A stretch of DNA of 64,000 bases, from positions 18,273,328-18,337,327 of the forward strand of contig NC_092019.1 in assembly GCF_042242105.1 (NCBI RefSeq), written 5' to 3'. The first letter of the stretch is position 1; each line of letters begins with the position of its first letter. The notes beneath the pieces are model-generated. The model ran no database searches. It was not told the DNA's origin and worked only from the letters and a program-made list of their open reading frames with translations. Both the position numbers and the translations under genes were made by a program. Origin of the DNA: Pempheris klunzingeri (Eukaryota; Chordata; Actinopteri; Acropomatiformes; Pempheridae). This document shows, in pieces, positions 24,901 to 37,348 of the stretch.

Positions 24901-27900
24901 ATTTGTTCTTCTCTCCCCTAGGTGGTGTCAGGGAATGAGAACACCTATGAAGTTGTGCTGAAAGACTTGGGCCCTCCCATCGTAGCCCGCATGGTGCGCT
25001 TCTACCCCCTGGCTGACCGGGTTATGAGCGTTTGCCTTCGGGTGGAACTCTATGGTTGTGTGTGGAAGGGTGAGTACTTGCGTGGAGATAAAGATACTGC
25101 AGATATACAAAATGGCACTGCCTTTGTTGTTACTTGGGTGTTCATTTGATTGGGGGGATTTGTCTGATGAATGTGATTACGGGTGCTGGTTTTCACCATG
25201 CATCCCCTGCTTTTGGCTTGAGGCATTGCGTCACATTTACAGCCTTGCTAGGGTTTGCGCAAGATAAAAGAAGTCTCTCAATGATGAATGATGTTGGTCT
25301 CCATGTTTCCCAAAGCGCAACACTGACTAACTGAGTATTTATGACTGGCTCACCTCCTCTTCTACCCCATCCGCCTCCCTCAGACAGCACCAGGCTGACT
25401 GTAAATCAAGGCTGTCACGGAGGCTAAAAGCCCAGTTTGTGTCTTCAGGGAAAACGTCTTTCTAAAATATGCTCTAGTGTGGATTCTGAGACAGTGCTGC
25501 TCAGTTCATCCACAAGTCAGAGATTATGCAGAATCTTCAGAAGGTCAAGTTTTACGCACATTCGGCCTCTCATCTCATCCTACATCATATATTATGACAG
25601 TGTGCTTCCTGTGGTTATTGTTTTACGTTCAATTTGGACCCGTTTGACCCTCATGCACTCTCACACAGGTATATAAAACACACGCACATCCACACACTCT
25701 CGTGTATGTGCATACAGAGCATACTGAACAAATACTGTAAATTCTATCGGAACCATTGTTTATTATGGTTACCGGCCCGACAGACTGTAGTCCGTGTTGC
25801 TGACGTCAGCTCTGTTCCCAGGGAGGGGCTGATTAGCTGTATATAGGAGCGAAGAGGCTTGAGTTTCGGCAATTAATTGTGATTGTGGCTGAGCAGTGGA
25901 CCTCTTCATTTGTTTTACTACTTAAAAACCAGCTGTGGCCGTTTCCCTGCAGCAGTGATTGCTGTTGAATGTTCTCTCAGAAAATGTGTAGCTGCTCATG
26001 ATGAAAATGAAAAGCTTAATAAAAAAGATGCAGTCTGTCTCTCAAATAGAAAACAAAAAAAAGACATGTTTTGTTTCAATCACACGTCTAATACGGACTT
26101 TTTGTTTCATACTTCTGTCACTCTGTCACTCAGATGGGTTGAAGGCTTACACGGCTCCAGTTGGTAACGTCATGCACCTGTCTGGCATGCCTGTCTATCT
26201 AAACGACTCCACCTACGATGGGAGCACTGAGCAAGGGTAAGGTTTTTTATTTTTTACAATTTTTTTTACCTTATTTTTTTATTTTCATATTTATTTATGA
26301 GTAAGCATCTCATCTCCATACATTCCCATAGACTGCTCCCTCTGATTTCATGTATACGGACGCGGCCTTGGCTGTAAATTGCAACACTGCCTTGGCAAAC
26401 ATGATTATAATAAAGATTAACAAGTGTTACGGTCAACAATGTGGAGTAAAATGTGGCAAGATCAGTGAAATGCAAAAACCTTCCCTGCAGCGCTCATCAC
26501 ATCTGAAGTGGGGTTTCAGCCAATTCTTTTCCTTAAAGTTTATTCTGCTGTCCGCCTAATCGAAACGGAATGACATTATTTTTTTTTTTTGTTGCTCAGG
26601 GATTTGAGACATGTTTCCTGGCCATAATGTTTTGGGAGGGAGCAAAGGAGGGGTGAACGAGGGATTGGGGGGGGGTCCATACTTGGATGGGCTGTGCGGT
26701 TAATGGGGCTGAAATGTTTTGCTAGCGGGTGAGCGAACACTTCTGATGTAATCCAGATGTATTTGTAGCAGACGTGCATGTGTGAGGGAGAGTCTCAGAG
26801 GGCTGGGAGTGAGGGGACCTATTTGGTAACCCTGTTGCTTCGCTTTGTTTCTGTTGAGGTCTGCGTTTGTGTGAGATCATATGTGTGCCTGCATGATTGC
26901 ACCTGCATCTATGTATGTACAGTGGGTACGGAAAGTATTCAGGCCCCTTCACTTTTTCCACATTTTGTTATGTTATAGCCTTATTCCAAAATGGATTAAA
27001 TTCTTTTTTTTCCTCATCAATCTACACACAAAACCCCATAATGACAAAGTGAAAAAAGTTTTTTAGAATTTTTTGCAAATGTATTAAAAATAAAAAACTG
27101 AAATAACATATGTACATAAGTATTCACACCCTTTATTCAGTACTTTGTTGAGGCACCTTTGGCAGCGATTACAGCCTCAAGTCTTCTTGGGTATGATGCT
27201 ACAAGCTTGGCACACCTGCATTTGGGGTGTTTTTCCCCATTCTTCTCTGCAGATCCTCTCAAGCTCTGTCAGGTTAGATGGGGAGCGTCGCTGCACAGCT
27301 ATTTTCAGGTCTTTCCAGAGATGTTCAATGGGGTTCAAGTCTGGGCTCTGGCTGGGCCACTCAAGGACATTCACAGACTTGTCCCGAAGCCACTCCTTCG
27401 TTATCTTGGCTGTGTGCTTTGGGTCATTGTCCTGTTGGAAGGTGAACCGTCGCCCCAGTCTGAGGTCCTGAGCGCTCTGGAGCACCACCATGCTTCACCA
27501 TAGGGATGGTATTTGCCAGGTGATGAGCGGTGCCTGGTTTCCTCCAGACGTGACGCTTGGCATTCAGGCCAAATAGTTCTATCTTGGTTTCATCAGACCA
27601 GAGAATCTTGTTTCTCATGGTCTGAGAGTCGTTTAGGTGCCTTTTGGCAAACTCCCAGCGGGCTGTCATGTGCCTTTTACTGAGGAGAGGTTTCCGTCTG
27701 GCCACTCTACCATAAAGGCCTGATTGGTGGAGTGCTGCAGAGATGGTTGTCCTTCTGGAAGGTTCTCCCATTTCCTCAGAGTAATGCTGGAGCTCTGTCA
27801 GAGTGACCATCGGGTTCTTGGTCACCTCCCTGACCAAGGCCCTTCTCCCCTGATTGCTCAGTTTGGACGGGCGGCCAGCTCTTGGAAGAGTCCTGGTGGT

Positions 27901-30900
27901 TCTGAACTTCTTCCATTTACGAATGATGGAGGCCACTGTGCTCTTCGGGACCTTCAATGCTGCAGACATTTTTCTGTACCCTTCCCCAGATCTGTGCCTC
28001 GATACAATCCTGTCTTGGAGGTCTACAGACAATTCCTTTGACTTCATGGCTTGGTTTCTGCTGTGACATGCACTGTCAGCTGTGGGACCTTATATAGACA
28101 GGTGTGTGCCTTTCCAAATCAAGTCCAATTTACCACAGGTGGACTCCAGTCAAGTTGTAGAAACATCTCAAGGATGATCAGTGGAAACAGGATGCACCTG
28201 AGCTCAGTTTTGAGTGTCATAGCAAAGGGTGTGAATACTTATGTACATGTGATATTTCAGTTTTTTATTTTTAATACATTTGCAAACATTTTTAAAAAGC
28301 TTTTTTCACTTAGTCATTATGGGGTATTGTGTGTAGATTGATGAGGGAAAAAAAAGAATTTAATCCATTTTGGAATAAGGCTGTAACATAACAAAATGTG
28401 GAAAAAGTGAAGGGGTCTGAATACTTTCCGTACCCACTGTATGTATGTTAACCCATTGCATTGCTGTGTGTGCGTATGTGGGTGCAGGATGCAGTTTGGT
28501 GGCCTGGGTCAGCTGTGTGACGGCGTCCTGGGAGGAGATGACTTCATACAAACTAAGGAGCTGAGGGTATGGCCTGGGTATGACTACCTTGGCTGGAGCC
28601 GGGAAGCCCTTGGGCAAGGCAGCGTAGATATTGAGTTCCACTTTGAGAAACCACGCATCTTCCACAACATGCAGGTAAGCTGTGAAGGTTGTGTCTGTGT
28701 AATGGGGCACGTGATGTTTTGTGTGGATTGTGTGAAGGGGTTATGGAGGACATTGACATCTCACTGGAATCTCAGACAGCATGGGGCTGCCTGTAAATCA
28801 GATATGTCATCGAGGCTAAAAGCTCCAGTTCCCCGTCTCTTAAGGAGAACATCTTTTTGAAATATATCCTAATGTGAATTATGAGGCGCTACAGCTGGAT
28901 GCATCCACAAGCCAGAGATTAAGCAGAGGCTTTATGTGCATTCAGTCTCTCGTCTCATCCAGTTTCCGATCTGATGGCAGTACGGAGTCTTTCTTGTGTT
29001 GTTGTGTGTCATAAAGGATGTTGTTATCTCATTGGAATCTGCTCATTTTTCGGGCACAATTACTCAAGAACAGTTCACAGGCAACCTTGTGGCCTTGTGG
29101 TTAAGACACATATTGAACCTTAGAAATGCAACATCCCTGATTTGATTCTGGCTTTAGCTGCATGTCACACTCTGCTCTCCCAATTTTTTTTTTCATGTGA
29201 GTCTGAACAGCCAACTATGCAGTGAGGCCAAAAACTAATCTAAACTATCTTAAAAAAACACGATGCAAATTTCCTTATACATCTGCCTGTACTGTCCCGA
29301 TGAGATGATCTGATCTGATTAGATGTTGGAGCACCTTGATGCATAAATCTGCATATTAAAGAAATGATTTTCTTTAACTTTTGTAACTTCATGTTTTCAA
29401 ATGAGGACATCCTGTAAATTATTCCCCTGTGTTATGTGATTAATGTAATTAATACATTGATTTGGTTAATTAATTATCTCATTAGCACAATTCAAGCATG
29501 TCATTGTGATTATGGCAGGACATTAGGCTGATTGTTTCTTCTGTTGCATCTGATGGAATTCTTTACAAATTCCTGTAGCTCCAAGTCCAGCGGCAGAATT
29601 ATGTGTTCAACAACAATAACTCTGTTAATCTGTCGTCTCGCCCGAAAGCAACATTTTGACTGGAACAGCTCTGCAGCCATTTAATTAGTTTTAATGTGCC
29701 GTTGTTTATCATGGGACAGTGCGTCTGTGCCCGGCTCTCTGGCTGCCACTGAGTTGCATCACACTCTGTTTGTGCGTCTGTGTGGCTTTTGGGGTTAGTT
29801 TGTGGAGCAACTATAATATGAAGCAACCAAATTTGATTTATAACTTGTGTCTCGTTGGAAATGGGTGGAATGTTGGTTTGGATGGGATTCACCGTTTACT
29901 GTACGTGCACATATTGAACAGTATAAATCCCCAGTGAGTGTTATAAAATGACACGTCATCTTTAAGAGGTCTGGTTTTGTCTGAGATCCAAAATTTCTGG
30001 ATGTTCCCTCTCTCAGTTTTTTCTTTCACTTATTATTATTATTATTCTAATGTTCCTCAGTTAACTTTTAAAAACCTTCCCAGTGGTATTCCTAGTGTTT
30101 TTCCAAGGCTCATGCTGTTTTTCCTGCCTTTTCCCCTGTGGCTTACCCGCACAAACTTCAGCTGACATACGCTGTTATGCTAGCCTGGCAGAGCGGATAT
30201 GTCAGACACACAGGTCAAATAAATAAAGAGTGGGAATCTGAACCTAACTCTGGCTTCACTTGTCTCTGAAGTACCTTAACCTGCGCCTAATCACTCTCCC
30301 GAAGGGAACACTGCTCTTTGACCTTTTGTTGGTCATAACCTCCACTTCCTACAGGACCTTAAACAGACTTTGGAGACCCTCCAGTTTTCCTTTGTTAAAG
30401 ATCCAGATTTGGGAATTTATATAAAACTTTTCTTTGTAGGCTCATGTGGAAGACGTGGAAACTAAAGAAAATGATCAGAGGGAATTCATAATGTAGGTTA
30501 GATTTATGATGAAACAAGGGAAAAATAATGAATGTAGTGTTATACTTTCAAATTAATCTTTGTGCACGTCATTGGAGCTGTATTCCCTAAAGGAGTACTG
30601 AATTACTTGGTGCTGTTGACTTAGTGGACCCACACCATTACCATCAACATACAGTACAAACCCCCACCTCCCATTTTGTCCCCTTCCAGATAGAATCAGT
30701 TACATGTCAACTCAGCATCTGGTGCAGCTGTTCTTCCTGCGCCTTGTGTGTGTGTGTGTGCATTAACATGTGGATTAGGTTAGAGTGCTTGGCCTTGCAG
30801 TAAGTGTGAGGTTAATGGCTAATCTGACAGAGCAGCCTTTGCAAATAAAAATAAAAAAATCTCCCACTATCTTCTCCTTAGTTTTCTGTCTCTCAGATCT

Positions 30901-33900
30901 ATAGTTTTGACCTCTCGCTCGCTCATTTAAACACCTTCAATCTTCCTCTGCATCCCTCTCTTGTCTCCGCAAGCTCCTCTTCCTCCTTCCAGCTATATTA
31001 GATCAGCTTTTATGGATCCTTCTCTCTTTGGCCTTTCCCTGCTTGTAAAAACAGGAAAGATATATTCTCTGCTCTCCGCAATCGGTCTTCTGTCATACAC
31101 GTTCTTTTCTTCCATCCTTTATTTTCCCTCCCGCGTTCTAATTTTATTCATTTGTGCTCGTGCTCAGCTCCAAAGCAATTACGGTTGAACAGGATGAGAA
31201 TGTGTCATTAATTTTGTGTGTTAATTGAATCTCTTCCTGTCTCTCTATGAATAACGCATAATTAAGTTTACTCTGAGCTTTTCAAATTGTTTGCACAAAG
31301 GTTGAGCTAATTCAGATGTGTAGATGGTTAAAGGATTGTCAACTACATTGCATCTCTTCATCTGTCTCTTCTCTGCACTCACACGCTTTGTCTACGTCCT
31401 CTAGGTACACAGTAACAACCGCCACACCCAGGGCGTGCGGGTTTTCAGCAAGGTCGAGTGTCTTTTTAAGCCTGGCATCCTCCAGCCTTGGTCCTCTCCT
31501 GCCCTCACTCTGCCTGTACCACTTGAGGATCTGAAGGACCCCTCCTCAAGACCCATCTCCCTCCCGCTGGGTGCTCGGGTGGCCCAGATCCTCTGCTGCA
31601 AATTCTTCTTCGCTGACCGCTGGCTACTCATGAGCGAGATATCCTTCCTCTCAGGTAGGAAACAGAATTGAAGTTATCAGTTTTTCCACATGTGATATAT
31701 GCGTTTCTTTGGCTCTGACAGGCAGCTTTTCTTCTATACAGGCTTTGCACTTGCGTCACACATATCCTAGCAACTATATCTGGCACTGTCGTGGAGGTCC
31801 AGCTGAGCGTTGGCTTTGCCCAAACAATAGCTAAATATAGCCAGCAACAGCAAGGGGAGATACCTGAAAAAGCTTGTTGCACTGTGGGTTTAAGTCCAAT
31901 CAGCATTCTTGGTTATTCCAAATGCGCAAAGTAAAAGTCAAGTGAAGCAAAACTCATAAATATGATGAGCACAATTTGTTTCCAGACTGTGATAGAATCG
32001 CATTCAGAAAGTTTGTCCTTGCTGTGTGCTTTTCATTGATTTAAGATATCAGCATTTTTTACAGTTTCCAGTCAAGGACCCTGACCAGACCCTGGCAGGA
32101 ATTCAACAAAAAAAATAGTGCTGTCATGCTCTACCAAACACAATTTGAGGAGAAACTATTAGAAGGAGAGGTAATTCCTTCCCAAATCAGTAGAAAGGTT
32201 AAACCTGGCATTTTAGAAATAAATAGACCTATCTTGAAGGTGGATGTTGTACCAGTTGGTATTGATAAACTTACAAATTAATTAGAAGCATATAAATAAT
32301 AACTCATTATTTTACTTTACTGGGAAATTATCTGTGTTCCTCCATCTGCTGTCTTGTTTTCACCATCTTCTGTTTACAACAGAATAGAAAGTAGGTTTTC
32401 AATATCTTCAGGGAAGATGGGATCTTTGCCTACCTGATTGAAAGTCAGATAGTGGACCTCTCTGCTGCCTCCTGCTGAGATTGTCGTGACTAATTAAACT
32501 GTCCTCTCTGTTCAAAAACACTGTCATTTGTGACGTGATGAGAATCAGCAAAGTGCTCATTAATCACATTGTACTCGGGAAGCTAAAATGACTTCACCAA
32601 GCAGACTGGCCTGTGTGGATGCTGGAGTTGTGGTGAACTAGTCTGCAAAGTCCAGACACTGACATAATGCTCGTATTAGGGCTGCAACCTGGAGTCTACA
32701 CGAGCAAAACTTCCAAATGTTTCAGCCAAATGACAGAGCTGACGTGCATTTGGTCCTCTGGTGTCAGAACGTGGTGGATTTTTTTGCAAAAACAACCGAG
32801 GTTACTATTAAACGCTCAGATGTTGGCTAGTCTGCAAGCGATGGTTAGTTGGCCAGTTAATGAGGGTTGCCAAGATAACAATTTATCAACACACAATCAC
32901 ACAATCAGATCAGTCAACAAGGAATGGATGAGTTCCCTATCAAAAACCACACAATTAACATAATCTCTTGAGATAAATACTGTTTGTCTGGAAACACAAC
33001 CAGCTGTGACCACAACCACTCTTTCCCAACAGCCAAGGACAGCCAGACAATGTGTTGTGCCATATTGAAAACCCTACGATGAATCATTTTCATTTGATTA
33101 TCTCAATCTCTTTCTCTTCCTCTTTCCTCGGTATCTAGAGCCGTATGAGGACGATGTCACGGAGACTGATTCATTTCCTCCTAATCTTCCCAAGATTCCC
33201 ACCACCACTTCCTCTCCTCCTCCTGTTAGCCACACCTCCTCCTCTCCCACAACCAGCAACAGTTCCTCCAACACCACAGCTGGCCCATCTGGTGAGTCCC
33301 GCTGTTGCCCTCTTCTTCATCTTTATCCCTATGCTCTTCTTCACCACATCCTCTTCTATTTGCTTTCTTTCCACCAACCACTCTTTCTCCGTTGTCTCCT
33401 TTCATCGCCCACCCTGCTTCTTCTTTTACTCCTCTTTAGTACCCTCTCCTCCCTCTCTCATTCCCCCGATCTCTCCCTCATCACCTCCTGTCTCTGTGCC
33501 CGTCTCTTCCTCTCCAGTTGTGATGAGTGTGAGCATGTCGACTGTGTGTCTAAGCCATGTGCCTAAAGCAGAGCCAAAGGCAGGCAGTGCCAAAGGAGGC
33601 CCATGTCTGACCAGCCTCCCTGTTTATCACGAGCTCCATAATCCTTTGGCTTTGAGCCAACATTTGCTGAACTCAAGTCAGCATCGGATGCTTATCTTAC
33701 TGATGTCACTGTTCCTAAAGGCCAGAAGAAATCTGGCTTAAAATTAAATGTCAAAAGTTTTAATTCGCAATTTTTTTTTTAATCATCTCAGTTTGTCTTG
33801 TAAAAAAGTTGGTGTGAACTTTTTTTTTATTTGAATGAAAACCCAAAATGGGCCAGCTTCCTGCTATCCATGATTTCCTTTCCTCATCATCTCCCTCTTC

Positions 33901-36900
33901 TGAGTCTTCATCACCTCTTTTCTCACGCATTCCTCCTTTGTCCATTCCTCGCTCCTCCAGAACCCCCCACCACCACCTCCTTCATGATGGACACCACTCA
34001 TAACTGGACGCTGTCAGGTGAGAGAGTATAAAAACAAAGGCCAAGGGGATGAACGGAGGGACGGGAGCTTGCTCCATCCGCTCTGGCCTTCCTCCAGCAC
34101 CTTAAAACTGTCCAACTGCTCAGCAGAGTATGAAGTATAATGGAGGCGGGATTACAGGGGCAGGCTTTGGCACTTGGCTCTGTCCCCTGGGTTTGAAGAT
34201 ATACAGCTGTAGGGAAAACACTAACAGTACTATAGTTCATTATATTTATGTACAATAACAACTCTGCTTCCTGCGGTCTCACAAACTGCATGTTTTCTTG
34301 GGGAAGTGGCTCTTTTCTACTCAGTTAAACAATAACAGGCCTTTTTAAAAAGCTGGAAATGGTTTTTTTGTGGCATGTATGCTGCTTTATCCGTGTTACT
34401 GACTGTGGTTGAACGGTTTTGTTTGGGTTTATTTATTACCCGCATGGTGTTGAAGTGACCGAGGGAGAGAGAGAGAGAAAGGGGTTGCTTTCTGTTGGGA
34501 CAATACGGTATGTAAATCTTTCACTGGTAAATGTGAGTGTGTACTTACTTGCTAAAACGTCATATGTGGTAGAGTGTTTTTAACTAAGCTATTTGTTTCT
34601 AACCATGACTTATTCTATCAAAGTGGCCCTAAGTGTGTTATTGGGCAGAGTGTAAACTCTAAACTAGTATAGTTTCATCCATTCTTCAAATGGCATGCCA
34701 CATTTGACCTTCAAGCGAGAAAAATATCTGGATGATTCAGAATAATAATTGACTAGAAAGCTGTTGAGAAGCAAAACTGCGCTCACATTCTGTTCTCATA
34801 CCACATGGATCCTCAGAGACCGCTGCTTTGAGTGGGCACACTAGATGCATACTCACACGGACAGTCTCCATCAGTTGTTTAGCAAACCTGATGAAACTAT
34901 GATGGCGTGTGTGACCCCAGCGAGTGTGTGACTGCACTGAAAGAGCTATTAGGCTCGGGCTGAATAGTGCATTACCTCAAACACACAAACATAGTTGGTG
35001 TTGTGGAGTAATCAATGCACATCACATCAGGCTCACAAATAACAGCAGGTTTCGTGTAAACACCTAACATTTTCTGCTGTATTTTTCCCTCTCTAGACCC
35101 AGAATTTGCCGCTAAGACTCCAAGAGCAGGACTTCCTGTAGCCAAGGATGACAGCAGTAATACAGCTATCCTGATTGGCTGCCTGGTGGGCATCATCCTT
35201 CTACTGCTGGCGGTGATAGCTGTCATTCTGTGGAGGCAGTACTGGAAAAAGATACTGGGCAAGGTGAGTGCACATACAAACTGTAAGTTTAAATTCTAAG
35301 CTATGCCTTAAAGGGGCAGTTCACCCACATATTTTCTTATTTACCCCTGGTAGTATTAAGCTATGTAGTCTGGGTTTTATTAGCAAAACCTTTGGAACAT
35401 CTGTCTCTCAGATTTGTTGACTCCCTAGTAGAACAGAGCTAAGATACATTTTGTTTGTTGTTGCTCAAAGCTTTGAAAAACTCTCCATCAACTTCATGGA
35501 GACTTTTCCAGAGACAATTCTCCGCTTTCTGTGGACAATCCATAGATCTTGCTGTTAACAGTTTTCATTATAACTACTTCCTACAAATTAAACAACCCCA
35601 AGTGAGAAGAAAAATTCTTGTTTGATGAGGCTGAACTGTCCCTTTTTAACCAAGTGTGACTGATTGATAGCAGACAGGGATAACAGTCTGCCAGTCTTTT
35701 GGCAGAGAAGCACTTGATCTCCATCTGGATGTGTTGTGGGAATCCTTTAACATTTACCTGTAATTGTTCAAAGATTAGAGGCTGTTTCCGCAGTTTGATC
35801 ACCATCTGCTTTAGGGATTCATTTGATGATGCATTTACACCCAGTTGCCAGTTTATCAGGGACAGCAAGCTAAAACTAAACCAGTCTTCTGCAACAATCC
35901 TGCAATAAATCCTCCCATCCTGAAGGCTACAATGTTCAGTTTTTGCTGCTCCAGAGAGGTCTTGAGAGGTAGTTTGTAGTGCTGTTGAATTGTTTTATGT
36001 TGTTATAATGAGGTGTAGGTCATAGTATTTAGTCTACTTGATATAAAAGGATTAGACATAATATAAGATACCAGCATTCAGTTGAATCCTCTCCCCCCCT
36101 CCACAGGCCCAGGGTAGTCTATCCAGTGATGAGCTGCGGGTTCACCTGTCAGTCCCCTCGGACAACGTGGTCATCAACAACACGCACAGCTACTCGAGCC
36201 GATATCAGCGCATCCACACTTTCCCAGACGACCGCGACCATGACAGAGAGGGAGAGGGGGAGTACCAAGAGCCCAGCGCTCTGCTGCGGCCACGGGATCA
36301 CAGAGGCAGCACAGGTAGGTCCTAAACATGCTTACTGCAGATGAGCACACAGTTATGGAGAACTTTAATAGACATGATGGGATCCCGTGTTTTTGTCGTA
36401 GCTGAGAGTTTCAGACAAAAACTAAATCAGATTTAGCTTAGTAGCGTGGCATCGAACATGAGTGGCAACAACATGGTGGCATGCAGTAAAACATACCACA
36501 TGCCAAATAAATACATGATGACAGAGATTGTTCTGTAGCCAACCACATACAATTGGCATGGAGTCAGTGGAAAATGTGAAACAATGCAGCATTCCATGTG
36601 TACAGAATGTAAATGTCTACAAACATGTATGTGGTTCGCACAGATTGCTTAGATTGCGTGCCTGTGTTTGTGCTTTTGCAACCTCCGATTGTTGATCGTA
36701 CCAATAAACACTCTCATTTGCAAAGGAGGCGCAGCGGGAGAAAGAACATGGCATGCATATCAAGAAAACACTGGTATTACGATGTATTTCACCGCACCAA
36801 ACAAAAGTAAATCAAACCAAACACCCCGCGAGGAAGAGCGTCTCCAAAGAGATGCACAGCGCAGAGGGGGCACAAAAGAGCTATTGTTCTGAGAAAAGGG

Positions 36901-37306
36901 AAGAAAAAGAAAAGAGGGAGGAGAAAAAGAGGGGTTAAAGAAGAAAAAGCATTCCTTCACTTGCGTTGCACCACAGGAGGTCTGCATGCCGTTTTTACTA
37001 GGCGCCTGTGTGAGTTTGAAATAACATGAGTAACAGAAACATTTCATCCACTGGTTTTTATTATGTTTGGTTGTGGCCAGAGTTGTGTTAACTTTGCCTG
37101 TTCTTGCTATGCTCCTCTGTTCTGTGCTCCATGTGTCAGTGCATCGCCTGCTCCTTCCCTTGTATTGTTATGGATATGCTAACAGTGTGATGTTAATGGT
37201 TGTTATTGTGTTTAATTGTGTGTGTGTATATGTGTTTTGTGTCATATGCCACTTTGTATGATCTGTATGGTCCATATCACGGCTCCTGCGTGTACCCTGC
37301 CCCGTC

Positions 37307-37348
<42 letters not shown>

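Noticed and set aside
27145-27503. Plus-strand frames within the first Tc1 element
   Set aside because: Antisense shadows of the transposase.
29085-29165. A tRNA gene
   Set aside because: Only a degenerate A-box-like start, no foldable cloverleaf and a SINE-type body; treated as a SINE.
33145-33741. 198-codon plus-strand frame overlapping DDR1 exon 10
   Set aside because: It is in a different frame from DDR1 and is a Pro/Leu/Ser-rich translation of a CT-rich tract.
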